NCBI GenBank assembly: GCA_029547745.1
Contig: JAKPOQ010000132.1
Coordinates: 1 to 36,589 of the forward strand
DNA: 36,589 nucleotides
Source of the DNA: Actinomycetes bacterium
Lineage (GTDB): Bacteria; Actinomycetota; Thermoleophilia; UBA2241
Direction of reading: 5' to 3'
This document shows, piece after piece, positions 22,543 through 29,456 of this stretch. The translations under genes were made by a program, and so were the position numbers. Under the pieces are notes generated by a model, which ran no database searches, was not told the origin of the DNA, and worked only from the letters and a program-made list of their open reading frames with translations. The first letter of the stretch is position 1; the number at the start of each line of letters is the position of its first letter.

Positions 22543-22585
22543 GGAAGGGGGGCGGGGACTCCGCCGGAGTCCCCGCCCCCCTTCC
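22543..22585 (-). terminator. 21-bp perfect GC hairpin after the lysine operon
   Basis: Positions 22543-22563 and 22565-22585 are perfectly complementary. They lie about 60 nt beyond the kdd stop on the minus strand. No U-tract follows. The position at the end of a six-gene unit supports a terminator or 3'-protecting role. Confidence 0.65.
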
Positions 22586-22646
22586 GAGGGCTTCGCCCTG
22601 CCCGTCGCGCCCGGCTTCCGTCGGTCGGAGACCGCCAGGGCGGACG

Positions 22647-23729
22647 TCAGACCTCGGAGGCCTTGATGCCCACCGGCTCGGGATGCCCCGCGCCGGTCGC
22701 GTACGTCTCCTTGAAGATCTCCATGAGGACCGGGCTCTCACGGATGGTGTTGAGCGCGATCGCGGCGTGACCCTTGGTGTAGCCGTTGCCGATGATCATG
22801 GTCGTGTCGGCGCCGATGCCCTCCGCGCCGAGAGCCGCGGCGGTGAAGCTCGTGGCCATCGAGAAGAAGTAGACCAGGCCGTCGTCCTTAGTGGCGAGGA
22901 TCGACGACATCTCAGTGTTCGGGATGTCGACACAGTTGATCGTGAGGTCGCACATCTTGCCGCCGGTGATCCTGGCGATCTCGTCGTAGACGAAGAGCTG
23001 GTCCGTGGCCGAGCCCTGGAAGATCACGTCGGCGAGTCCGGCGCGCTCGAGGCGCTTCTTGCCCGCGTCGCCGTGCACGAGTCCGATGACCTTGCCCGTG
23101 ATGCCGACGCGCTTGTGGGCCTCGTATGCGCACAGCAGGCCGCTCTTGCCCCCGGCGCCCACGATGAAGACGGTCTGGCCGGGCCTTGTGAGCTTGGCGG
23201 CCTGGGCCGGGGCACCCGCGACGTCGAGCACCGCCAACGCGAGGGCTTCGTCCATGTCGGCCGGCATCTTCGCGTAGATCCCGCTCTCGAAGAGGATCGC
23301 CTGGCCCCTGACCTTGACCTGGCAGGTCTCCTTGTTGATGGAGATGACCTCGTCGACCTTGAGTGGAGTCAACGACAGCGATACCAGCGTCGCGATCCGG
23401 TCGCCGACTTTCAGGTCGCGGTCCTTCAGCTTGGGGCCGATCTCGGCCACGGTGCCCAGCAGCATCCCCCCCGAACCGGTGTCGGGATTGTGGTGCTTAC
23501 CGCGCTCCGCGATGATGCGCAGGCTGTGGCGGGCCATCTTCTTGACGTCGCCGCCTTCAGCCTGCTCGATCTGCGTGAAGCTGGCCGCATCGATGTTGAG
23601 TGTGTCGACGTCGATGAGGATCTCGTTGTCGTAGATCTCCATCGTGTTGTCGACCTTCCAGGCAGGCTGGGGCAGGACGCCCTTCGGCTCGATGACCCGG
23701 TGCGCGCCGTACTTGTTGCCTTCCTTCAT
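22647..23729 (-). CDS. kdd: L-erythro-3,5-diaminohexanoate dehydrogenase
   Basis: The 360-residue protein matches Kdd of clostridial and fusobacterial lysine fermentation. This NAD-dependent enzyme oxidises and deaminates 3,5-diaminohexanoate to 3-keto-5-aminohexanoate. Seen are the N-terminal NKYGAHRVIEPKGVLPQPAW, a conserved RHSLRIIAERGKHHNPDTGSGG-type region, and the Rossmann motif VFIVGAGGKSGLLCAYEA (about 188-205). Near the end are IGNGYTKGHAAIALN and GHPEPVG. The fold is related to zinc-type alcohol dehydrogenases. The length equals that of known Kdd proteins (about 345-360). The ATG at 23729 has GGGAG upstream. It is the last gene of the lysine operon, 61 nt after the thiolase. Confidence 0.93.
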   Translation of the reverse strand: MKEGNKYGAHRVIEPKGVLPQPAWKVDNTMEIYDNEILIDVDTLNIDAASFTQIEQAEGGDVKKMARHSLRIIAERGKHHNPDTGSGGMLLGTVAEIGPKLKDRDLKVGDRIATLVSLSLTPLKVDEVISINKETCQVKVRGQAILFESGIYAKMPADMDEALALAVLDVAGAPAQAAKLTRPGQTVFIVGAGGKSGLLCAYEAHKRVGITGKVIGLVHGDAGKKRLERAGLADVIFQGSATDQLFVYDEIARITGGKMCDLTINCVDIPNTEMSSILATKDDGLVYFFSMATSFTAAALGAEGIGADTTMIIGNGYTKGHAAIALNTIRESPVLMEIFKETYATGAGHPEPVGIKASEV

Positions 23730-23790
23730 GGACGTTCTCCCTTTCCTTGGGTGACTGTCCGAGCTCCCCTTGCGACGTGTCGGTAGCCCC

Positions 23791-24984
23791 TCAGCCCTCT
23801 GCCTTGATCACGGCGCCGGCGCCTTGGCCGCCACCGACACAGGCAGCGGTGAGGCCGATCTCCCGACCGCGTTTCTTGAGCTCGTGGATGAGGGTGACGA
23901 CGAGGCGCGTCCCCGTGTTCCCGAGCGGGTGGCCAAGCGCCACTGCACCACCGTTGACGTTGACGATGTCGGGGTCCAGACCGAGCTCGCGCCGGGCCAG
24001 GGCCATCACGCAGGCGAAGGCCTCGTTCAGCTCGGCGAGCTGCACGTCCTTGCCCGTCAGGTCGGCCTTGGCGAGAGCCATCTGGCCGGCCTTGGTCTCA
24101 CCGTAACCCATGATGGCCGGATCCACCGCGGCGGTGGCATAGCTGATCAACTGGGCGATGGGCTTGAGGCCGAGTTCCTTGGCCTTCTTGCGCGAACTCA
24201 CGACGAGCGCGCTGGCGCCGTCGGAGATGGCCGACGAGTTGCCGGCGGTCACGACGCCGTCCTTCTTGAACACCGGCTTGAGGTTGGCGAGAGCCTCCGG
24301 CGTCGTCTCGCGCGGGCACTCGTCAGTGTCGACGATCTTGGGTTCGCCCTTGCGCTGCGGGACGGCGACGGGGACGATCTCGTCCTTGAACCTGCCGGAC
24401 TTGATCGCTGCGAGGGCGCGCGCCTGGCTTTGGTAGGCGACGTCGTTCTGCTCTTCTTTGGTGACGCCGTAGCGCTCGCTGAGCGTCTCAGCGGTGAGGC
24501 CCATGTGCGTGTTCCCGATCGCGCACCAGAGCCCGTCGAGCACCATCGCGTCAAAGATCTGGTCTGACGGCATGCCCATGCGGTAACCCTTGCGGCCGTT
24601 CTGCAGCAGCCAGGGGGCGCGGGTCATGTTCTCGGTGCCGCCGACGAGGTAGAGATCGCCATCACCGGCCTTGATCGCCGTCGCGGCCATGGCCATGGCG
24701 GCCGCGCTCGACACGCAGACGCGGTTCACCGTGATGGCCGGGACCTCCTGAGGGATGCCCGCCTTGAGCTCCGCCTGGCGGGCGACGTTCTGGCCGAGGC
24801 CTGCCTGGATCACGTTCCCGAAGATGACCTCGTCAAGCTGGTCACCCTTCACACCGGCCCGGTCCAAAGCCTCCTTCATCACGATCGCTCCGAGCTCCTG
24901 AGCCGGGGTATCGCTGAGTCCGCCCTGAAACCTGCCTTGCGCGGTCCGTACCGCAGAGAGAATGACGATGTCGTTGTCGGACAC
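23791..24984 (-). CDS. Acetyl-CoA acetyltransferase (thiolase)
   Basis: The 397-residue thiolase has the acylated cysteine in TVNRVCVSS (Cys90), the His of [12 protein letters not shown] and the second active-site cysteine in [12 protein letters not shown]. It catalyses acetoacetyl-CoA plus CoA to two acetyl-CoA, or the reverse. In this operon the likely job is cleavage of the acetoacetyl-CoA made during lysine fermentation to acetate and butyrate (inference from neighbours). The GTG at 24984 has GAGGAGG about 5 nt upstream and gives a normal thiolase N-terminus ([16 protein letters not shown]); longer starts add non-conserved residues. It starts 106 nt after kamE, the only sizeable gap inside the operon apart from the 61 nt before kdd. 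Confidence 0.93.
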   Translation of the reverse strand: MSDNDIVILSAVRTAQGRFQGGLSDTPAQELGAIVMKEALDRAGVKGDQLDEVIFGNVIQAGLGQNVARQAELKAGIPQEVPAITVNRVCVSSAAAMAMAATAIKAGDGDLYLVGGTENMTRAPWLLQNGRKGYRMGMPSDQIFDAMVLDGLWCAIGNTHMGLTAETLSERYGVTKEEQNDVAYQSQARALAAIKSGRFKDEIVPVAVPQRKGEPKIVDTDECPRETTPEALANLKPVFKKDGVVTAGNSSAISDGASALVVSSRKKAKELGLKPIAQLISYATAAVDPAIMGYGETKAGQMALAKADLTGKDVQLAELNEAFACVMALARRELGLDPDIVNVNGGAVALGHPLGNTGTRLVVTLIHELKKRGREIGLTAACVGGGQGAGAVIKAEG

Positions 24985-25090
24985 TTGTTCCTCCTCGTGA
25001 GTGTCGTGGGCGGCTGCAGTCCCCACCGCGCGCACTACGCGCTGCGCCGCAGTGTGATGAACCTAGTACTACTGTGGCGATTGCCTTGTC

Positions 25091-25825
25091 TCACGCTTTC
25101 CCGGCGCGGCGGACGACCTCCTGGGCGAGGAAGGACGCCACCTCGAGCGGCGTCGTGCGCGGGCCGAAGCCAGCGTCGTAGCCGAGTTCCTTCGCGAACG
25201 CGTTGTTGATGCGTGGGCCGCCGACGACCAGCACGAAGCGCTCGCGCACGCCTTCGGCTTCGAGGAGCTCGATGAGCTGGGTCAAATGCTGGACGTGGAT
25301 GTTCCTCTGGGTGACGACCTGCGAGACCAGGATCGCGTCCGCGTTGCGCTCGAGCGCCGTCTTGAGGAGCTGGGTGCAGGGGACCTGCGAGCCCATGTTG
25401 AGAGCGTCGATCTGCGGATACCGCTCGAGGCCGTAGTGGCCGGCGAAGCCCTTCATGTTCATGATCGCGTCGATGCCGACCGTATGGGCGTCGGTCTCGA
25501 TGGCGGCGCCGACGACGACCAGCTTGCGTCCGAGCTTCTCCTTGATGAAGTCGTTGACGGCGTAGAAGTCCATCACCTCGACTTCGAGGTAGTCGCCCTT
25601 CACCTCGTCGGGGTCGATGCCCTGGTCGGTGCGCGCGTAGGCGACGTAGAAGGTGAACCGGGGGTCGATGCCCGTGCATTCGGCAATGGCGACATCGTGG
25701 AAACCCAGCTTCTCGAGGAACTGTTTGCCGACGTCGGCGGCCTTGGGCGAGTGGGTGATCGGCAGCGTGAAGGAGAACTGGATCACGCCGTCGTCGCGCG
25801 TGTCTCCGTAGGGCCTCACGATCAT
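25091..25825 (-). CDS. kamE: Lysine 5,6-aminomutase, beta (cobalamin-binding) subunit
   Basis: The 244-residue protein is the B12-binding subunit of the adenosylcobalamin- and PLP-dependent mutase that shifts the terminal amino group of beta-lysine (or D-lysine) to C5. The base-off cobalamin motif is present as DAHTVG (His114), in GAAIETDAHTVGIDAIMNMK. The lysine that forms the PLP Schiff base in characterised KamE lies 11 residues after this His, and a lysine is found at exactly that spacing here (Lys125). The Rossmann-like cobalamin domain continues with DAILVSQVVTQ and VLVVGGPRINN. The N-terminal dimerisation segment (IQFSFTLPITHSPKAADVGKQ) is also conserved. Its start overlaps the kamD stop by 4 nt (ATGA), which fits a 1:1 complex. 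Confidence 0.96.
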   Translation of the reverse strand: MIVRPYGDTRDDGVIQFSFTLPITHSPKAADVGKQFLEKLGFHDVAIAECTGIDPRFTFYVAYARTDQGIDPDEVKGDYLEVEVMDFYAVNDFIKEKLGRKLVVVGAAIETDAHTVGIDAIMNMKGFAGHYGLERYPQIDALNMGSQVPCTQLLKTALERNADAILVSQVVTQRNIHVQHLTQLIELLEAEGVRERFVLVVGGPRINNAFAKELGYDAGFGPRTTPLEVASFLAQEVVRRAGKA

Positions 25826-27435
25826 GACGGCCTCCCCTCCCCGGCCGCCGTTCGTGTGCCGGGCGCGGGCCCGACGGGCGGGCCGCTCATGCGGCCGTCA
25901 CGGAGGGCGGCGAAGACGGGGTTGAAGTAGTCCGCCGCCCTCTTGAAGACGCCCTCCGCTCCGCGGCCGCCTTCGGGGTCGCGCTCGACGTCCGCGAACT
26001 CGCCCTTTTCGAGGGCCGCGAACAGCCCGACCTCACGCACGTGCTCGAGCTGGTCCACTGCCCTCGAGAGCAGATCGCCGGCGCGTTTCTCGATGATCCC
26101 TCCGGACTTGAACCGGACCTCATCACGCAGGTGACGGCAGCTCTCGAAGACGTACTTGGCGTTCTTGATCGAAAGGTACCGGTCCTGCAGCAAGGGTGTG
26201 TGGAGCGCCTCGGTGAGCATGCCCAACAGCATGATGTCCTGGCCGGTGAAGATGCCGGTGAAGTTGAACATGGCATCGATGATGTGGCCCTGGAAGATGT
26301 CACCCGGCATGTACTTGGTGGGCGGCATGTACTTCGGCGAGGCCTCAGGGAAGAGTTGACGTACCAGTTGTGCGTCGGCGACCTGGTAGACGACCTGGTC
26401 AGGCGTCGCCGGGTTGATCTCGAACGCATGCCCAAGGCCCATCTGCCACTTCTCAAGACCGGCGCGCTCGGCGAACGCCTCGTTGATGAAGTCCGAGGCG
26501 ATGACCGTGTATCCCTTCTCGAAGGCGTCCGCCGTCGTCAGGTAGTTGTCCTCGCCGGTGTTGATGATGATGCCCGCCCGGGCGTTCAAGAGACGGGCGA
26601 GGTACTGGTCGACGAACGTACGCCGCATGTTGATGTTGCGGAAGATTATGCCGTACATCGAGTCGTTGAGCATCATGTCGAGGCGCTCGACAGAACCCAT
26701 GTAGGCGATCTCCGGCATGCAGAGGCCGCTGGCGTAGTTGCAGAGGCGGATGTAGCGGCCGAGCTCGGTGCCGACCTCGTCGAGGGCGGCACGCATGAGA
26801 CGGAAGTTCTCCTGGGTCGCATAGGTGCCGCCGAACCCCTCGGTCGTCTCGCCGTAAGGCACGTAGTCGAGCAGACTCTGGGCCGTCGTGCGGATGACGG
26901 CGATCACATCGGCGCCGGCCCGGGCTGCCGCTTGCGCCTGGACGGCGTCCTCGTGGATGTTGCCGGTGGCGACGATGACGTACACGTAAGGGCGCAGGGG
27001 CTCGCCGATCTCGGCGACGAGCGCATTACGCCGCTCGCGCACGCCGTCGATGCGCGCCACCCCCTCGCGAGCGAGCTCGGTGGCGCGCGCCTCGGCGGCA
27101 GCGCGGCGCTCGGCCGGCACCTCGGCGAGCGCGAGCTCGCCGCGGGCGATGGCCTCGGCGGCCTCCTGGGCGCTCTTGCCCTTCTGCATCATGAGGTCGA
27201 CGAAGGGCCGTATCACGCCCCCGGGCAGCAGCGCGCGTGCATGCTCTACGACCACGTTGACGAGCGGCACGTCGATCTCGTTCACGCCGGTGACGCCCAG
27301 CAGGCGCAGTGTCGCGCGCTCGGTCGAATCGGTCGTGTGCGCGTCGATGTGCCGCTGGATGTCGTCGGCGATGTCGGCGGCCGCGGTGCGCGCTCGATCG
27401 ACGAGTGACTGGTCGATGGTGATGGCGTCTGTCAT
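25822..27435 (-). CDS. kamD: Lysine 5,6-aminomutase, alpha (catalytic) subunit
   Basis: The 537-residue protein matches KamD, the TIM-barrel substrate-binding subunit of beta-lysine/D-lysine 5,6-aminomutase. Characteristic segments are LLGVTGVNEIDVPLVN (~46-61), VIRTTAQSLLDYVPYGET (~183-200), EGFGGTYATQENFRLMR (~203-219), NTGEDNYLTTADAFEKG and MPPTKYMPGDIFQGH. Together with KamE it converts L-beta-lysine to 3,5-diaminohexanoate, or D-lysine to 2,5-diaminohexanoate. A Gly/Pro/Arg-rich C-terminal tail of about 30 residues is extra. The ATG at 27435 has GAGGGTGG upstream. It follows the P-loop gene by 17 nt and overlaps kamE by 4 nt. Confidence 0.96.
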   Translation of the reverse strand: MTDAITIDQSLVDRARTAAADIADDIQRHIDAHTTDSTERATLRLLGVTGVNEIDVPLVNVVVEHARALLPGGVIRPFVDLMMQKGKSAQEAAEAIARGELALAEVPAERRAAAEARATELAREGVARIDGVRERRNALVAEIGEPLRPYVYVIVATGNIHEDAVQAQAAARAGADVIAVIRTTAQSLLDYVPYGETTEGFGGTYATQENFRLMRAALDEVGTELGRYIRLCNYASGLCMPEIAYMGSVERLDMMLNDSMYGIIFRNINMRRTFVDQYLARLLNARAGIIINTGEDNYLTTADAFEKGYTVIASDFINEAFAERAGLEKWQMGLGHAFEINPATPDQVVYQVADAQLVRQLFPEASPKYMPPTKYMPGDIFQGHIIDAMFNFTGIFTGQDIMLLGMLTEALHTPLLQDRYLSIKNAKYVFESCRHLRDEVRFKSGGIIEKRAGDLLSRAVDQLEHVREVGLFAALEKGEFADVERDPEGGRGAEGVFKRAADYFNPVFAALRDGRMSGPPVGPAPGTRTAAGEGRPS

Positions 27436-27452
27436 TGGACCACCCTCTTTGG

Positions 27453-28592
27453 TCAGGCGTCAGGCGGGATCGGAGCTGTCGCTCGCGCCCTCGACTCGGG
27501 CAACGATGCGAGACCATTCACGACGTCGAACACCGGCAGGCGTGAGCCGACGGCATCGACGAGGGCTTTGAAGAAGACCTTGGGGTGATACGGCTGCGGC
27601 ACGCGGAACGGGTTCACCGTCAGGGCGAGGACGCGCAGCGGCTGCAAGACCTCGAGGGCGATCCCACGACGCGTGAACAGCGAGACCGTCGTCGGTGGCA
27701 GCACCAGCACGGTGGCGTCGCGCACGACGACGCGGAGCTTGCGGCGTGGCGGCAGGACGCGGGTGAAGTCCTCGGCGAAGTCCCGCGTCAAGGCGCCGCC
27801 GATGAACAGAGTGTGCGCGTCGAGGCGCTCGACCTCACGGGCGACGGTGACGCCTTCGCCGATGACCGTGTCCAGCCGGAGCGGCGCTGGTCCGCCGCAG
27901 CCGTCCACGGCGACCGCGCGTGCCGACGCGAGCATGTCGTCGTCGACCAGCCCCCGGGTCGCGGGCGACACTTCGGGGAGGGTCAGGAGGTCGAGTGTGG
28001 CGACGGTCGTCTGTATGACCTCGTCCAGTGTGTCGCCCACCATGCCGCCGGTCGCCACGACGACGCCGTCGGAGACGCGCGGCGACGCGCTCCCAAGCCG
28101 GTTGATGGCGCCGTCGACGAGTACCTGCTCGGCGCCGTGAGCCTGCAGCCGCTGCACGGTGACGCGAAGCTCGGCGAGCGTCGTCGGCCCGCTGACCTCG
28201 ACGTGTCCGTCCTCGCCGGCACGGCCGATGACCACGTTCCCCAACGGGGTGTGGAACGGCAGTTCCTCGAGGACCTCCATCGCGTAACGTGAACGCTCGA
28301 GTGAGCCGCGCGTCGTCGCTACCAGCGTACCTGGCGGCGGGGCGACGCTGGGCTTGGCGAGGCCGGTGAGGTGATCGACCCTCTCGCCGTCGAGACCCAA
28401 CGACGTCAGACCGAACACCCGGGCGCAGGCGGACATGAGGGAGTTGACGACGGTCGTCTTGCCGGCGTTCTTGACGAGGCCGATCACGGCGAGCGCGCGG
28501 ACGTCCGAGTCGGCGATGATCCGATACAGGGAAGCGACGGTCGGGGCGTCCGCCGTCCGCTCGCCGAAGGCCGTGCCTTGACCGCAGGTCAT
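27453..28592 (-). CDS. P-loop protein, candidate lysine 5,6-aminomutase reactivase subunit (KamB-like)
   Basis: The 379-residue protein has a nucleotide-binding loop near its N-terminus, VIGLVKNAGKTTVVNSLM (~36-53). The glycine spacing (G-x5-GKT) resembles BioD-type loops rather than a standard Walker A. The rest (VLVDGAINRLGSASPRVSDGVVVATGG, and the C-terminal LRVLALTVNPFRVPQPYHPK) fits the protein encoded next to kamDE in lysine fermenters, called KamB. That protein is thought to help exchange damaged cobalamin. Its position directly ahead of kamD and its overlap with the regulator stop (ATGA) support a dedicated role with the mutase. The assignment is from context plus recognition of the KNAGKTT loop. 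The MutS-like partner found in other clusters is absent here. Confidence 0.7.
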   Translation of the reverse strand: MTCGQGTAFGERTADAPTVASLYRIIADSDVRALAVIGLVKNAGKTTVVNSLMSACARVFGLTSLGLDGERVDHLTGLAKPSVAPPPGTLVATTRGSLERSRYAMEVLEELPFHTPLGNVVIGRAGEDGHVEVSGPTTLAELRVTVQRLQAHGAEQVLVDGAINRLGSASPRVSDGVVVATGGMVGDTLDEVIQTTVATLDLLTLPEVSPATRGLVDDDMLASARAVAVDGCGGPAPLRLDTVIGEGVTVAREVERLDAHTLFIGGALTRDFAEDFTRVLPPRRKLRVVVRDATVLVLPPTTVSLFTRRGIALEVLQPLRVLALTVNPFRVPQPYHPKVFFKALVDAVGSRLPVFDVVNGLASLPESRARATAPIPPDA

Positions 28593-29326
28593 CGTTTCTC
28601 TCCACGCCGAGTGGCGGCGTGCGGGCCGCGGGCGGCGGTGTCCCCGCCTGCGGCGCGCGCGCCGCCGCCGGTCGGGCGACGGATCTCCTTCAGGTAGCTG
28701 AAGATCGTGTAGCGCGAGAGGTCCAGGGCCTCGGCGACCTGCTCGGCCGAGCGCTTGACGAGGAAAGCGCCGCGCTCTTCGAGCCGCTTGACGACCTCCA
28801 TCTTCTCGTCGCGCGACATCGCCGCCGGCGTCTTCCCCATCTCCTTGAGGATCTTGGCCACCATGCCGGCGACGACGTCGCGGATGTCGTCGGCGAAGAT
28901 CTCCTCGGTCTCGGGGACGGCGTCGCCGCCTGGGCGGCCGACCGCTGCGAGACTCGCAAGGGTCCGCTGCGCCTGGACGACCCCCGAGACGTCGTAGTTG
29001 AGGCCCAGGATGCCGAAGACCTCGCCGTCATTGTCCCGGAGACTGACGGCGAGTGACTTGAGTACCTTGCCGTCGCTCGACGTGACGTACACGCGGACGT
29101 CCGACCCGCCCTCCGAGGCGGCGCGCAACGACCGCAGCATGAGGTCGGTGGGGACGTTGCCGACGTCACGTCCGGTGACGGCGCCGTTCTCGATGGCGAC
29201 GATGGAGCGAGGCAGCCGGCCGACGTCATGCAGGACGACCTCGCAGTCGGGGCCGAACATCTCTGCCAGGCCCCGGACGACCGGCAAGAACGGCTTCAGG
29301 CGCGGGTCCAACGCTTGCTTGCCCAT
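28589..29326 (-). CDS. YheO/DauR-family PAS-HTH transcriptional regulator of the lysine operon
   Basis: The 245-residue protein has an N-terminal YheO-like PAS domain (residues ~1-120: FLPVVRGLAEMFGPDCEVVLHD, VYVTSSDGKVLKSLAVSLRDNDGEVFGILGLNYDVS). It has a C-terminal helix-turn-helix of the DauR type (~185-225: SAEQVAEALDLSRYTIFSYLKEI). DauR-like proteins control amino-acid (including D-amino-acid) utilisation, so it probably senses lysine or an intermediate and controls its own operon (inference). The ATG at 29326 has GGAG 8 nt upstream and is 58 nt downstream of a strong -10 box. A Gly/Ala/Arg-rich tail of about 25 residues follows the HTH. It is the first gene of the unit and overlaps the P-loop gene by 4 nt. 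Confidence 0.87.
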   Translation of the reverse strand: MGKQALDPRLKPFLPVVRGLAEMFGPDCEVVLHDVGRLPRSIVAIENGAVTGRDVGNVPTDLMLRSLRAASEGGSDVRVYVTSSDGKVLKSLAVSLRDNDGEVFGILGLNYDVSGVVQAQRTLASLAAVGRPGGDAVPETEEIFADDIRDVVAGMVAKILKEMGKTPAAMSRDEKMEVVKRLEERGAFLVKRSAEQVAEALDLSRYTIFSYLKEIRRPTGGGARAAGGDTAARGPHAATRRGEKR

Positions 29327-29356
29327 AGCGACGCTCCAGACGGGTCCGACTTGACT

Positions 29357-29376
29357 CCAGGGCCGCTTGGCCCTGG
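29357..29376 (-). other. Perfect hairpin in the leader of the lysine operon
   Basis: CCAGGGCC pairs with GGCCCTGG (8 bp) around a 4-nt loop, starting about 8-25 nt after the -10 box, near the expected transcript start. It may be an operator palindrome for the regulator it precedes, or a 5' mRNA structure. Confidence 0.45.
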
Positions 29377-29383
29377 GGCCCAT

Positions 29384-29413
29384 GTTGTACCCCAAGCCGG
29401 GTGCGCTTGTCAA
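29384..29413 (-). promoter_or_regulatory. Promoter of the lysine-fermentation operon
   Basis: On the minus strand a consensus -35 TTGACA (29413-29408) and TACAAC (29389-29384) are separated by 18 nt. It is the best -35 match in the window and precedes the regulator gene by about 58 nt. Confidence 0.75.
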
Positions 29414-29456
29414 AAAGTGTCGGGTCTGTACCGTGTTGAGTGGGGGTCCGTGCCGC

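Larger units (their letters stand above)
22146..22646. other. Origin-domain intergenic region with parS
   Basis: About 500 nt without a convincing gene. It holds the mrp promoter, one parS site and the end hairpin of the lysine operon. Open frames crossing it lack protein-like composition and ribosome sites. Confidence 0.6.

Noticed and set aside
22146-22646. Replication origin next to parS
   Set aside because: No cluster of TTATCCACA-type DnaA boxes or AT-rich unwinding region is seen here or elsewhere in the window; oriC is probably outside.
26041-27408. 455-residue open frame on the plus strand
   Set aside because: It is the reverse of kamD, which is clearly the real gene.
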